Below, one piece after another: positions 34,663-44,219 of a stretch of DNA of 64,000 nucleotides; position 1 is the stretch's first letter; each line of letters starts with the position of its first letter. The notes under the pieces were generated by a model. The model searched no databases. It had not been told where the DNA came from and saw only the letters and a program-made list of their open reading frames with translations. Source of the DNA: Rhodonellum sp041748555 (GTDB lineage: Bacteria; Bacteroidota; Bacteroidia; Cytophagales; Cyclobacteriaceae); the NCBI GenBank assembly GCA_041748555.1, contig JBGTDA010000043.1:3057-67056 (forward strand). The letters are read 5' to 3'. The position numbers were made by a program, and so were the translations under genes.

Positions 34663-35862
34663 ATGAACAAAAAAATAAAAAGTGTAGATAACCTCAATTT
34701 TGAAGGCAAAAAGGCCTTGGTTCGGGTAGATTTTAATGTCCCCTTGGATGATAAGCAGAATATTTCAGATGACAGCCGGATAAGAGCCGCTCTGCCAACT
34801 ATTCATAAAATATTGGAAGATGGAGGAGCAGTCATTCTCATGTCCCATTTAGGACGGCCAAAAGGAGGACCTGAAGAAAAATATTCATTAAAACATGTTA
34901 CCGAAAGTCTTCAAAACCTGATAGGAAAACCTGTTAAATTCGCCTCGGATTGTATTGGAGAGGAGGCGACAAAGTTGGCTTCTGAATTGAAATCCGGAGA
35001 AGTGTTGCTTCTTGAGAACCTGAGGTTTCATAAAGAAGAAGAAAAAGGTGATGAGGTATTTGCTAAAAAACTCTCAAAATTAGGTGATATTTATGTGAAT
35101 GATGCCTTTGGAACGGCCCACAGAGCACATGCATCGACTTCTGTTATTGCTCAGTTTTTTGATACAAAAGCCAGTGGTTATCTCATGCAGGCCGAGTTGG
35201 AAAATGCCGATAAGGTGCTGGAGAATCCCGAAAGGCCTTACACTGCAATCATGGGAGGCGCAAAGGTTTCGGATAAAATCATGATAATCGAAATGCTGCT
35301 GGAGAAAGTGGACAACCTGATCATAGGTGGCGGAATGTCCTACACTTTTGCAAAAGCACAGGGAGGAACCATCGGTGATTCGCTTTGCGAAGAAGACAAA
35401 CTTGATTTCGTGCTTGGTCTTATTGATAAAGCCAAAGCCAAAGGAGTTAATCTGCTGCTGCCGGAAGATTCTATTATCTCTAAAGCATTCGCAAATGATG
35501 CGGAGCAAGGTGTCGCCAATAAAGGTGAGATTCCTGAAGGATGGATGGGTCTGGATATCGGACCTGAAAGCCGTAAGAGATTTGCTGAAGTTATTAAGTC
35601 TTCTAAAACAATCCTTTGGAACGGCCCTATGGGAGTATTCGAAATGGATAGTTTTGATAAAGGAACCAAAGCAGTGGCGGAAGCAGTGGTGGAGGCTACT
35701 AAAAACGGTGCATTTTCCCTTATCGGTGGTGGGGATTCAGCTTCGGCGGTAAATCAATTCGGTTTTGGAGATCAGGTTTCGTATGTGTCCACCGGCGGAG
35801 GTGCATTGCTGGAGCACATGGAAGGAAAAGAACTTCCTGGTGTAAAGGCGCTTCAACCTTGA
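34663..35862 (+). CDS. pgk: Phosphoglycerate kinase
   Basis: The protein has 399 residues. All family blocks are present: VRVDFNVPLDDKQNISDDSR, MSHLGRPKGGPEEKYSL, VNDAFGTAHRAHAST, IMGGAKVSDKI, IIGGGMSYTFAKAQGG, WNGPMGVFEMDSFDKGT and SLIGGGDSASAV. It transfers phosphate between 1,3-bisphosphoglycerate and ADP in glycolysis. The 105-base upstream spacer contains TTTG and AACTTTTG elements that loosely fit the phylum promoter, and a terminator follows, so it is a single transcription unit. Confidence 0.97.
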   Translation: MNKKIKSVDNLNFEGKKALVRVDFNVPLDDKQNISDDSRIRAALPTIHKILEDGGAVILMSHLGRPKGGPEEKYSLKHVTESLQNLIGKPVKFASDCIGEEATKLASELKSGEVLLLENLRFHKEEEKGDEVFAKKLSKLGDIYVNDAFGTAHRAHASTSVIAQFFDTKASGYLMQAELENADKVLENPERPYTAIMGGAKVSDKIMIIEMLLEKVDNLIIGGGMSYTFAKAQGGTIGDSLCEEDKLDFVLGLIDKAKAKGVNLLLPEDSIISKAFANDAEQGVANKGEIPEGWMGLDIGPESRKRFAEVIKSSKTILWNGPMGVFEMDSFDKGTKAVAEAVVEATKNGAFSLIGGGDSASAVNQFGFGDQVSYVSTGGGALLEHMEGKELPGVKALQP

Positions 35863-35894
35863 TTTTCAATCAAAATCAATTCGATAGAAAAAAT

Positions 35895-35920
35895 AAGATC
35901 GGTTTAGCCGGTCTTTTTTT
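35895..35920 (+). terminator. Terminator after pgk
   Basis: The stem GATCGG / CCGGTC (one G-U pair) has a short loop and is followed by seven T residues. Confidence 0.8.
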
Positions 35921-35935
35921 GTTCAAGCATTAAAA

Positions 35936-35982
35936 AAGTAACATTTTGTAAGTAACATTTTGTTAGTAACAAAATGTTACTT
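35936..35982. repeat. 14-bp direct repeat plus perfect 16-bp-arm palindrome upstream of an ATPase gene
   Basis: AAGTAACATTTTGT occurs at 35936 and again at 35950. The second copy forms the left arm of a perfect inverted repeat: AAGTAACATTTTGTTA (35950-35965), one spacer base, and TAACAAAATGTTACTT (35967-35982). The palindrome ends 12 bases before the preferred ATG (35995) of the ATPase and could be an operator or a recombination site. Confidence 0.9.
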
Positions 35983-35994
35983 ATTTTTATTAAA

Positions 35995-37122
35995 ATGAAA
36001 GCTGAAACACCATTTCCAACAACAGGATATACCGGTCCTGAAAACTTTTGTGACAGACTTGATGAGACAAAAAAAATCATTGGCTTATTGGAGGGCGGAC
36101 AATCCATTACCTTGATTTCAATTCGAAGATTAGGTAAAACAGCCTTGATCCGCCATGTTCAGCATCAGTTGAAGGGAAAATGGCTGACAGTTTATTTAGA
36201 CATTTTAAACACGGAGAATTTCAATGATTTACTGAATGAATTGGCAACGGCTGTAGTTCAGGCGGTGCAGGAATCAACTTCCTTTGGTAAAAAAGCATGG
36301 AATTTTTTCCGATCCATACGACCAACCATTCAGTTCAACGATCTTTCAGGACTGCCAAGTTTAAGTTTTGAAGTTCAACCGGAAATAGCTAAACAAAATA
36401 TCCAAGCAATATTTCATTTGCTTGAGGAGCAAAAGCTTCCGGTAGTGATTGCCATTGATGAATTTCAGCAGATTACAAACTATCCCGAGCAGCATGTGGA
36501 TGCTTGGTTAAGGACTGTGATTCAGCAGCTGAACAATGTCAGTTTTATATTTTCGGGAAGTCAGCACCACATCATGACTGAATTGTTCAATAATCCTAAA
36601 CGGCCTTTTTTCAGCAGCACGGGACTGCTGAGGCTTTCCAAGATTGAGCAGGAGGATTATATTCGGTTTATTCAGGAGAAGTTTGACCTTTCCTCCAAAA
36701 CCATATCAGGTCCAATTATAGAAGGGATGTTGAAATGGGCAGATTCGCATACTTATTATGTGCAGGTGTTATGTAACAGAGTTTACCATAACGGGATAAA
36801 GAAAATAACAGAACTTGTTTGGAAAGCTGAGGCATACCGGATTCTTCAAGAGCAGGAACTTGCCTATTTTAATTTTCGAAATCTCCTTACAAAAAGTCAA
36901 TGGGAATTATTGAAGGCAGTAGCACTGGAAGAGGTAGTCACTGCACCGACTGCAAAAGAGTTTTTGAATACTTACAGTCTTGGCAGTTCCGCAGCAATCC
37001 TGCGTTCGATGGATTCGCTCATTCAAAAAGAAATGATATATTTTGATTACAATGAAGAAGGTAAGAAATTCTATAAAGTTGTGGATGTTTTTCTGATCCG
37101 TTGGTTTCAAAACAATGCCTGA
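35995..37122 (+). CDS. AAA/STAND-type ATPase (archaeal-ATPase-like, stand-alone)
   Basis: The frame is open from ATG 35974, inside the palindrome, but ATG 35995 (MKAETPFPTTGYTGPENFCD) gives the typical start; 375 residues. The nucleotide site is visible as ISIRRLGKTALIRHVQ (Walker A variant) and VVIAIDEFQQI (Walker B), with an arginine-rich sensor region after FIFSGSQHHIMTELFNNPKR. The C-terminus contains a winged-helix-like part. Such proteins are widespread accessory ATPases in Bacteroidota with no settled function. Isolated between pgk and a small lipoprotein, and fronted by the palindrome, it looks like a mobile or autoregulated unit. Confidence 0.8.
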   Translation: MKAETPFPTTGYTGPENFCDRLDETKKIIGLLEGGQSITLISIRRLGKTALIRHVQHQLKGKWLTVYLDILNTENFNDLLNELATAVVQAVQESTSFGKKAWNFFRSIRPTIQFNDLSGLPSLSFEVQPEIAKQNIQAIFHLLEEQKLPVVIAIDEFQQITNYPEQHVDAWLRTVIQQLNNVSFIFSGSQHHIMTELFNNPKRPFFSSTGLLRLSKIEQEDYIRFIQEKFDLSSKTISGPIIEGMLKWADSHTYYVQVLCNRVYHNGIKKITELVWKAEAYRILQEQELAYFNFRNLLTKSQWELLKAVALEEVVTAPTAKEFLNTYSLGSSAAILRSMDSLIQKEMIYFDYNEEGKKFYKVVDVFLIRWFQNNA

Positions 37123-37201
37123 CCTATAAATTTTTTCTCAAACGACATAGCTAATCTCAGCTTAAGTTCTATTTTTGATTCATATTTATAAAATGGTATA
37201 C

Positions 37202-37432
37202 ATGAAAAAACCTGTTTTTCTCTGTTTGATATTACTTGGTATGTTGGGTTGTCTTGAGGTTGAAAAGATAAAGCAAACCTGCACAGTTTTCCTAAAAGAC
37301 GGGACAAAACTCGAAATCAAGGAGGATGTCCGCAAAAACAGGAAATCAGGAACAATCACCTACCGTGACGAAGAGGGAAGATTATGGTCGTTATACCAAA
37401 CGGCCTATGATAGTTTAATCTGTCCACAGTAG
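37202..37432 (+). CDS. Small lipoprotein, 76 aa
   Basis: The preferred start is ATG 37202 (MKKPVFLCLILLGMLGCLEV), giving a lipobox LGMLGC. The mature part of about 60 residues is strongly charged with CTVFLKDGTKLEIKEDV and ends SLICPQ; two further cysteines may pair. I do not recognise the family. Confidence 0.6.
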   Translation: MKKPVFLCLILLGMLGCLEVEKIKQTCTVFLKDGTKLEIKEDVRKNRKSGTITYRDEEGRLWSLYQTAYDSLICPQ

Positions 37433-37863
37433 ATGATTGTTGAATTTATTTTTTGAGATATTTAAATGTCCGCCCGTCCGAAATTCTCCCTGCCAGATTA
37501 GCCCAAAGCCAAAATCATAGCTGTTTCCCATTTCATCAATATGGCTTTTCATGTCATGATCTTCCTACTGAGACTTTTAAGAAAATTTTTTAATTAAGCC
37601 GGGTTAGGTATCCGGAGAGGAATTCAGTTCCGACTTATTGGCATGCATGATATTCAGGTTAAATTTATCCGATTTAAGGCTAAATGTAAAAAGTACATAT
37701 TGAATTTTATTAAATGGTAAAATTTATTTGTAGATTTCACGTCCTTAATTTGAGTTTGAGCTTTAAAGTCAGATTATTCCGGTATTAATGGACATTCCCC
37801 ATTTATAATTGCTAAGTATTTTAAAATAACAATATTGTATATATTTCCCCAAAATCACAAAGT
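37433..37863. other. Intergenic region before the ThuA fusion gene
   Basis: About 430 bases without a convincing gene. A 45-codon minus-strand frame (37415-37552, MKSHIDEMGNSYDFGFGLIW in part) overlaps the lipoprotein end and is unsupported. Shortly before the next gene, TATATTTC (around 37843) could be a -7 element, but no TTTG is suitably placed. No repeat or hairpin stands out. Confidence 0.4.
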
Positions 37864-40800
37864 ATGACCTCCCAAACCTATCTGAGAAAAAGTCTTTTCT
37901 TTTTCGCTTGCCTTCTATTGCTTTTTTCTTCCTGCAACAAAAGATCAGGAGATCCTAAAGTGCTGGTGTTTTCCAAAACCGCAGGCTTTTACCATGAGTC
38001 CATCCCACAGGGTATTGCGGCCATTCAAAAATTGGGTGCTGAAAACGGTTTTGATGTGGACACCACTTCAAACGCAACTGATTTCAACGAAGAAAATCTT
38101 GCCCAATATTCCGCTGTTATCTGGCTGAGTACCACAGGTGATGTGCTTGACCACTATCAGGAAGCGGATTTTGAGCGCTATATCCAAGCCGGTGGAGGCT
38201 ATGTGGGTGTTCATGCCGCCGCTGATACCGAGTATCACTGGGGTTGGTACAACAGACTTGCAGGCGCCTACTTTGCCCATCACCCGGGCATCAATGATCC
38301 TCATCCCAATGTGCAGGATGCCAAAATCAATGTGACCGACAGGAATCATTCAACAACCAGTTTCTTGCCCGAATCCTGGGATCGAAAAGATGAGTGGTAC
38401 AGTTTCAAGAAGTTGAATCCGGATGTGAATGTACTGATGGAGCTTGATGAAGAAAGCTACCTCTCTAGTGTGAAAATGGGAGAACATCCAGCCGCTTGGT
38501 ACCATGAATATGATGGTGGAAGGGCATTCTACACAGCCGGAGGACATACCGCCGAATCCTACACTGAGGAACTCTTTCTCCGACATTTACTTGAAGGCAT
38601 CAAATATGCCATCGGTGACAACAAAGAATTGGACTTCTCAAAAGCTAGGACCCAAAGATTACCGGAGGAAAACAGGTTCGAGAAGATATCGCTTGCTCTA
38701 GGAGGCTTAACAGAGCCAACAGAAATGACCATTCTCCCAAACCTGGATATATTGGTTGCGCAGCGGAGAGGAGAGGTGATGTTGTACAAAAACGGTGATT
38801 CTGCCGTAAGCGAGATAGCCAAACTCGATGTATACTGGAAAACAGAAGTTAAAGGCGTAAATGCAGAAGAGGGTTTGATGGGTATCCAGAAGGATCCGAA
38901 TTTTGCTGAAAACGGTTATATCTATGCATTCTATAGTCCGGTAGGAAAAGAAGTGAACAGGCTGTCCCGCTTCAAATTTGCCAATGATCAATGGGATATG
39001 AATTCGGAGCAAATCATATTGGAGCTTTATTCCCAAAGGGATATCTGCTGCCATACAGGGGGATCCATTGCTTTTGATAAAGATGGCTTGTTGTATTTAT
39101 CTACAGGCGATAATTCCACACCTTTCAACCAATCCGATTCCAAATATATAAACAGCGGATTCGCCCCATTGGATCAAAGAGAAGGCAATCAACAATTTGA
39201 TGCCAGAAGAAGCTCGGGTAATGCCAATGATCTCAGAGGTAAAATCCTGAGGATAAAAGTCAATGAAGATGGCAGCTACGACATACCCGACGGAAATCTT
39301 TATCCTGAAGGAACTGCTGATACACGACCTGAAATATATGTTCAGGGAAACAGGAATCCATATAGAATTGCTGTGGATCAAAAGACAGGATTTCTGTATT
39401 GGGGAGAGGTCGGACCTGATGCCAATGCCGACAGCTTGCAAACCCGTGGACCGAGAGGTTATGATGAGGTGAATCAGGCAAGACAGGCGGGTAATTTCGG
39501 CTGGCCTTATTTTGTGGGAAACAATTTTCCTTATATGGAATATAATTATGAAACCGGAGAATCCGGAAAACCATTTGATCCTGCGGAACCAATTAATACT
39601 TCGGTGAACAACACAGGGGTTCAGAATTTGCCCCCCGCCCAACCTGCTTTCGTGTGGTATGATTATGCTAATTCCGAAAACTTTCCACAATTGGGAAGTG
39701 GTGGAAGGAATGCCATGGCGGGTCCGGTTTATTATACCGACATGTTTCCTATAGAGACGCGTATGCCGGATTATTATGACGGTAAATTTTTCATGTATGA
39801 CTGGGTAAGAGATTGGATCAAAGTGGTGACCATGAAACCAAACGGTGATTATGATAAAATGGAGCCTTTCATGTCCACCACAAATTTCAACGCCATTATG
39901 GATATGGAAGTCGGTCCTGACGGAAAACTCTATATTTTGGAATATGGAAAAGGCTGGTTTACCAAAAATCCTGATGCAGGTCTTTCAAGAATTGATTTTA
40001 ATGACGGAAACAGGACACCTGTAGTAGCAAACCTTCAAGTGGAAAATACCTCAGGCGCATTGCCTTTAACAACTGTTTTCACAGTGGAAGCTACAGATCC
40101 AGAAAATGACCCCTTGACATACAACTGGGATCTGGGAAACGGTGAAACCAAAACCACACAAGAACCAAAATTGGAACATACTTTCAATGCAGTTGGCGAT
40201 TATGATATTCATGTAACTGTCAGTGATCCTGACAAACTGAGTGCGAAAAGCGGTATAGTTTCCATCTATGCAGGCAATGTAGCTCCTGAGGTGAAGATTG
40301 AGATTCAGGGAAACCAAACATTTTATTTTCCTGATGTACCGGTTTCTTATGCTGTTTCTGTTTCGGATCCTGATGATGAAGCCGCTGCCCAAGACCTTTC
40401 CACATTATTCGTTTCGGCAGATTATATCTCAGGAGTGGATCAAGCTGAAGCCTCTCAAGGTCACCTGATCATGACGGAATCCATGATGGGGAAAAGTCTG
40501 ATCAGTACTTTAACATGTAAAACCTGTCATAAGGAAGATGAAGTTTCTATAGGACCATCCTTTACAGAGGTGGCCAGAAAATACCGTAGAGATCCGAATG
40601 TGTCGGATTATCTGATCAATAAAATCCAGAAAGGGGGAGGCGGAATCTGGGGAGAAACCGTCATGCCGGCCAACCCGGAACTCAAACACGGTGACGCTCG
40701 TAAAGTGGTAGCTTATATACTGTCCTTTGGAAGAAGAAATCAGGACCAACAGGCTAGTTTACCGGCAAAAGGAACCGTAGAACCAACTTTGGATAAAGCT

Positions 40801-41310
40801 CCAACTGACGATGGGGTCCTGGTACTTTCAGCCAGCTTCACGGATAGAGGTGGTGAAAACATCAAACCTTTAACCGGTAATTCCTCTTTAGCTTTAAGAA
40901 GTCCCAAAATCGGAATGGATAAAGCCAGGAATCTGGAGGGACTTTCGCTTATGAACTATGGTGGTCAAAGTCTTCTGCTTTTACCGGCTGAAGAGGCAAG
41001 TTTCAATCTTCCTGCAATGGATCTTACCGGTGTCAAATCCATTCAGCTTATGGGAGGTGGACAGGAAGCTACTCAATATGGATTTGTAGTGGAAATAAAG
41101 TTGGATGCTCCGGATGGAAAGAAATTAGGCGAGTCGGTTTTCAAGATTTCCGGTGAAGCAACAGGAGGCCCTGTAATGGGAATGTCCGTTCTTCCTATTG
41201 AGCCGGTTACAGACGGCAAGATGCACGAATTATTTGTGATTACCAGACCTGCCGATGAGCGGGAACAAGGAGTGGCCGCTTTGATGATGATGGAGCTGAA
41301 ATCCAAATAA
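37864..41310 (+). CDS. Five-module lipoprotein: ThuA, glucose/sorbosone dehydrogenase, PKD, cytochrome c, carbohydrate-binding-like
   Basis: The protein has 1148 residues. The order is: lipoprotein signal (LLLLFSSCNK); ThuA domain, about 35-260 (VFSKTAGFYHESIPQGIAAI, YVGVHAAADTEYHWGWYNRL); PQQ-type glucose/sorbosone dehydrogenase propeller, about 275-700 (EEGLMGIQKDPNFAENGYIY, CHTGGSIAFDKDGLLYLSTG); PKD domain, about 720-805 (YNWDLGNGETKTT); class I cytochrome c, about 870-960 (CKTCHKEDEVSIGP with distal Met in ETVMPANP); and a beta-sandwich C-terminus resembling CBM6. It probably oxidises a sugar or sugar derivative at the cell surface and passes electrons to its own haem. Such fusions are known in Bacteroidota, but their substrates are mostly not. 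It is followed by a strong terminator. Confidence 0.9.
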   Translation: MTSQTYLRKSLFFFACLLLLFSSCNKRSGDPKVLVFSKTAGFYHESIPQGIAAIQKLGAENGFDVDTTSNATDFNEENLAQYSAVIWLSTTGDVLDHYQEADFERYIQAGGGYVGVHAAADTEYHWGWYNRLAGAYFAHHPGINDPHPNVQDAKINVTDRNHSTTSFLPESWDRKDEWYSFKKLNPDVNVLMELDEESYLSSVKMGEHPAAWYHEYDGGRAFYTAGGHTAESYTEELFLRHLLEGIKYAIGDNKELDFSKARTQRLPEENRFEKISLALGGLTEPTEMTILPNLDILVAQRRGEVMLYKNGDSAVSEIAKLDVYWKTEVKGVNAEEGLMGIQKDPNFAENGYIYAFYSPVGKEVNRLSRFKFANDQWDMNSEQIILELYSQRDICCHTGGSIAFDKDGLLYLSTGDNSTPFNQSDSKYINSGFAPLDQREGNQQFDARRSSGNANDLRGKILRIKVNEDGSYDIPDGNLYPEGTADTRPEIYVQGNRNPYRIAVDQKTGFLYWGEVGPDANADSLQTRGPRGYDEVNQARQAGNFGWPYFVGNNFPYMEYNYETGESGKPFDPAEPINTSVNNTGVQNLPPAQPAFVWYDYANSENFPQLGSGGRNAMAGPVYYTDMFPIETRMPDYYDGKFFMYDWVRDWIKVVTMKPNGDYDKMEPFMSTTNFNAIMDMEVGPDGKLYILEYGKGWFTKNPDAGLSRIDFNDGNRTPVVANLQVENTSGALPLTTVFTVEATDPENDPLTYNWDLGNGETKTTQEPKLEHTFNAVGDYDIHVTVSDPDKLSAKSGIVSIYAGNVAPEVKIEIQGNQTFYFPDVPVSYAVSVSDPDDEAAAQDLSTLFVSADYISGVDQAEASQGHLIMTESMMGKSLISTLTCKTCHKEDEVSIGPSFTEVARKYRRDPNVSDYLINKIQKGGGGIWGETVMPANPELKHGDARKVVAYILSFGRRNQDQQASLPAKGTVEPTLDKAPTDDGVLVLSASFTDRGGENIKPLTGNSSLALRSPKIGMDKARNLEGLSLMNYGGQSLLLLPAEEASFNLPAMDLTGVKSIQLMGGGQEATQYGFVVEIKLDAPDGKKLGESVFKISGEATGGPVMGMSVLPIEPVTDGKMHELFVITRPADEREQGVAALMMMELKSK

Positions 41311-41385
41311 ATCGAAATAAGTCTCTGTTCTCAAGCCAATACTCTTATTGGAAAAGGATGTGAAGGTTTATTAACTGAAAATCAT

Positions 41386-41423
41386 AAAAAAGACCGCAAC
41401 ATACAAATGTTTCGGTCTTTTTT
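41386..41423. terminator. Bidirectional terminator after the ThuA fusion gene
   Basis: The stem AAAAAAGACCG / CGGTCTTTTTT has a 16-base loop, flanked by A and T runs. Confidence 0.85.
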
Positions 41424-41496
41424 ATGTCCAATGATATTGTCTCAACGGAATCCAGGTTCGACTTTCCGAAGGACTATTTCAAGTTGTTATATTTTC

Positions 41497-41721
41497 TTAT
41501 CTGATCTTGATTATCGAAGCGGGGAAAAATCCAAAGCTTCTGCTGATACCGTTTTTTTCAAACAGACGAAGCGTATGGTCCTCAAATCTCTTGATCAAAT
41601 CAGTCCTTTTCCCTTCATGGGCATGGTAGGTCCTCATCTCAAAATATTCTGAAGAATTGTTCTGACTATTGGCATTGAACGTCAAAAACAGGGTAATCAA
41701 TAGGCACGATAGTTTTCTCAT
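41497..41721 (-). pseudogene. NIPSNAP-family protein relic
   Basis: A 74-codon frame with a signal peptide (KLSCLLITLFLTFNANSQ) continues into YFEMRTYHAHEGKRTDLIKR then FEDHTLRLFEKNGI, which is the N-terminal block of NIPSNAP domains. After that it diverges and stops, whereas the family needs about 180 more residues. In another frame the DNA downstream (to about 41430) contains VETISLDI, reminiscent of the NIPSNAP C-terminus. It is best read as a gene with an internal deletion and frameshift. A short expressed peptide is less likely. Confidence 0.6.
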
Positions 41722-41754
41722 AATGGATTTTATAACAGTGGATTGTTCAAATTA

Positions 41755-42153
41755 TTAATTTGATAAGTGTTGCTGCGGTGTTGGTCTGCTGGATTTATAA
41801 CCACAATATGCAGAATAGGATAATACTGCAGCAATGATCAGGAGACCAAGGGATTCTCTGGCTGTCTCCATTTCAGGCGTTTTCATGGTAAGGTCTTTTT
41901 GTTCCAATTCCTGAAAAATCCAGGAGGAAACGGATGCTGGAAAAAAATATACAGCTCCTGCCAAGCAGGCAATAATGACAACAGCTAAAGGAATCAAAGG
42001 ATGTTTTCCCTTCACGGCAAGACCGCAGAATATCCCCGCTCCGATATATATGCTGGCCCAAACTTCAGGGTCCGGATCATTGAATTGGGCGAATGCAAAA
42101 ACAAGGAACACCAGACTCCAGAATATGAAGAAGTATTTGGGAAATGATTTCAT
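41755..42153 (-). CDS. TMEM220-family membrane protein
   Basis: The protein has 132 residues with four predicted membrane segments. The N-terminal helix followed by FAQFNDPDPEVWASIYIGAG is the characteristic TMEM220 signature, and the length agrees. The function of the family is unknown. It is probably transcribed with the truncated NIPSNAP relic downstream. Confidence 0.85.
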   Translation of the reverse strand: MKSFPKYFFIFWSLVFLVFAFAQFNDPDPEVWASIYIGAGIFCGLAVKGKHPLIPLAVVIIACLAGAVYFFPASVSSWIFQELEQKDLTMKTPEMETARESLGLLIIAAVLSYSAYCGYKSSRPTPQQHLSN

Positions 42154-42347
42154 TAGGTAGGGTTTATCTGTTTCGTTAAAGATAATAGAAGAACCGGAAA
42201 ATATTCAAGAATATTTAGATGATGGGTTATCGAAAACCGATAATTGAAAAAGGATGGATACGGATTTTTCTCCTAGTCATAACTTTGTACATTAAGTCCA
42301 CCAAAATTATTTCACATGATAAAACTATCACCTAAATTGTTTTTAAT

Positions 42348-44066
42348 ATGAAAACACAAGGCTTCAATGTTAACTTTTCTGCGGTTTTTATATGGCTTCC
42401 GATTCTGTTGATTTTTATCACCTCATGCTCTTTGCAGGGAACCGAAACCAATCAGAGTGAATATTTTGAAGCAGACATCATTGTATACGGCGGAACGTCA
42501 GCTGGCATTACAGCAGCTGTGCAAGCGCTCAGGATGGATAAAAGCGTAATTGTAGTTGGCCCTGATGTACATTTGGGAGGCCTTTCTTCCAGTGGGTTGG
42601 GTTTTACCGACACTGGTAATAAATCTGTCATCGGTGGATTGGCAAGGGATTTTTACCATCGGGTTTTCCTGCATTATGATAAGGAAGCTGCATGGAAGTG
42701 GCAGGCAAAGCATGAATATGGCAACAAGGGTCAAGGCACTCCGGCTATAGATGGGGGATCGAGAACCATGTGGATTTTTGAACCTCATGTTGCCGAAAAC
42801 ATTTTTGAGGATTGGGTAAGTGAAAACAAGGTTGAAGTACATAGAGATGAATGGCTGGAAAGGGAAAAAGGCGTCGTAATGGAGGATGGAAAAATTCAGG
42901 CCATCACCATGTTGAGTGGAAAGACATTTAAAGGGAAAGTTTTTATAGATGCAACTTATGAAGGTGATTTAATGGCCGCCGCAGGGGTAAGTTATCATGT
43001 TGGCCGGGAATCCAATGATACCTATGGCGAAAAATGGAACGGTGTCCAGCAGGGAGTTTTTCAGCATGGGCACTATTTCAAGGAAAAAATCAGTCCCTAT
43101 AAAATTCCCGGTGATTCTACCAGTGGCTTGTTGCCTAAAATTTTCGGGGAAAAAATCGGAGAAAGCGGGGAAGGGGATGATAAAGTGCAGGCTTACTGTT
43201 TCAGGATGTGTTTGAGCAACCATCCGGAAAACAGTGTTCCTTTCGAAAAGCCCGAAGGATATAATCGGGAGGATTATGAATTGCTGGCAAGGGTTTATGC
43301 AGCAGGTTGGACGGAAACCTTCGATAAATATGATCCCGTTCCCAACAGAAAAACGGATACCAACAACCATGGACCTTTCAGCACAGATAACATCGGGATG
43401 AATTATGATTATCCGGAAGCGGATTATGAACGGAGAAAGGAAATTATCCGGGAACATGAGGCGTATCAAAAAGGGCTGATGTATTTCATGAGCCATGATG
43501 AAGCCGTTCCCCAAAATGTCAGAACCGAGATGATCCGATGGGGATTGGCCAAAGATGAGTTTGTGGACAACGGCCACTGGCCGCATCAAATCTATGTGCG
43601 TGAGGCAAGGAGAATGATCAGCGATTTTGTGATGACCGAACATGAAGTTCTCTCCAAAAAGGATACTCCTCAGCCTGTTGGTATGGGTTCGTATTCTTTG
43701 GATTCCCACAATATCCAGCGGTTTGTCACAGACGAGGGTTATGTGCAAAATGAAGGTGATATAGGTGTGCATGCTCCTCAGCCGTACAGTATTTCCTATT
43801 TGGCCCTTGTGCCAAAAAAAGAAGAATGCAAGAATTTGCTGGTTCCGGTCTGTATCTCCAGCTCCCATACCGCTTTCGGATCCATCCGGATGGAACCTGT
43901 ATTTATGATCCTGGGCCAGTCCGCCGCTGCGGCTGCTTCTTTAGCCATCGACAACCATTCCGGAATTGTGCAGGATGTTGAGTATGCGACCTTGGCTGAG
44001 GTTCTGAAAAATGAAAAGCAGATCATGAAGCTAGATGAAGCTATAGGTAACCTCGAGGTACATTAA
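42348..44066 (+). CDS. FAD-dependent oxidoreductase, exported
   Basis: The protein has 572 residues. The N-terminal hydrophobic stretch ends in FITSCSLQG, a likely lipobox. The FAD-binding Rossmann motif is VYGGTSAGITAAVQALRMDK, followed by LGGLSSSGLGFTDTGNKSVI, FIDATYEGDLMAAAGVSYHV, and a C-terminal FMILGQSAAAAASLAID, which together match the FAD_oxidored (PF12831-like) family. Members occur with sugar-degradation genes; the substrate is unknown. It is a single gene. Confidence 0.88.
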   Translation: MKTQGFNVNFSAVFIWLPILLIFITSCSLQGTETNQSEYFEADIIVYGGTSAGITAAVQALRMDKSVIVVGPDVHLGGLSSSGLGFTDTGNKSVIGGLARDFYHRVFLHYDKEAAWKWQAKHEYGNKGQGTPAIDGGSRTMWIFEPHVAENIFEDWVSENKVEVHRDEWLEREKGVVMEDGKIQAITMLSGKTFKGKVFIDATYEGDLMAAAGVSYHVGRESNDTYGEKWNGVQQGVFQHGHYFKEKISPYKIPGDSTSGLLPKIFGEKIGESGEGDDKVQAYCFRMCLSNHPENSVPFEKPEGYNREDYELLARVYAAGWTETFDKYDPVPNRKTDTNNHGPFSTDNIGMNYDYPEADYERRKEIIREHEAYQKGLMYFMSHDEAVPQNVRTEMIRWGLAKDEFVDNGHWPHQIYVREARRMISDFVMTEHEVLSKKDTPQPVGMGSYSLDSHNIQRFVTDEGYVQNEGDIGVHAPQPYSISYLALVPKKEECKNLLVPVCISSSHTAFGSIRMEPVFMILGQSAAAAASLAIDNHSGIVQDVEYATLAEVLKNEKQIMKLDEAIGNLEVH

Positions 44067-44219
44067 CTAACCCAACTTTGAAAATATCTCTCTTTTTTAA
44101 AAAAAACTGATCAAAAAAATTTGGTTTATAATATAAACTACTTTAATTTTATAACTGTTTGTTCAACATTAACCTTTGTCCTAAAAAAAGTCTTTGGCAT
44201 CATTAACTCAAATCAAAAA

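Noticed and set aside
37415..37552. 45-codon minus-strand frame overlapping the small lipoprotein gene
   Set aside because: It overlaps a better-supported gene on the other strand and lacks a promoter; some protein-like stretches but no family.
39097..39690. Long open frame antisense to the ThuA fusion gene
   Set aside because: It is a shadow of the plus-strand coding sequence, with cysteine- and isoleucine-rich composition and no domain.
42969..43868. 299-codon frame antisense to the FAD oxidoreductase
   Set aside because: It is a shadow of the conserved plus-strand gene; the residues have no recognisable domain or signal.
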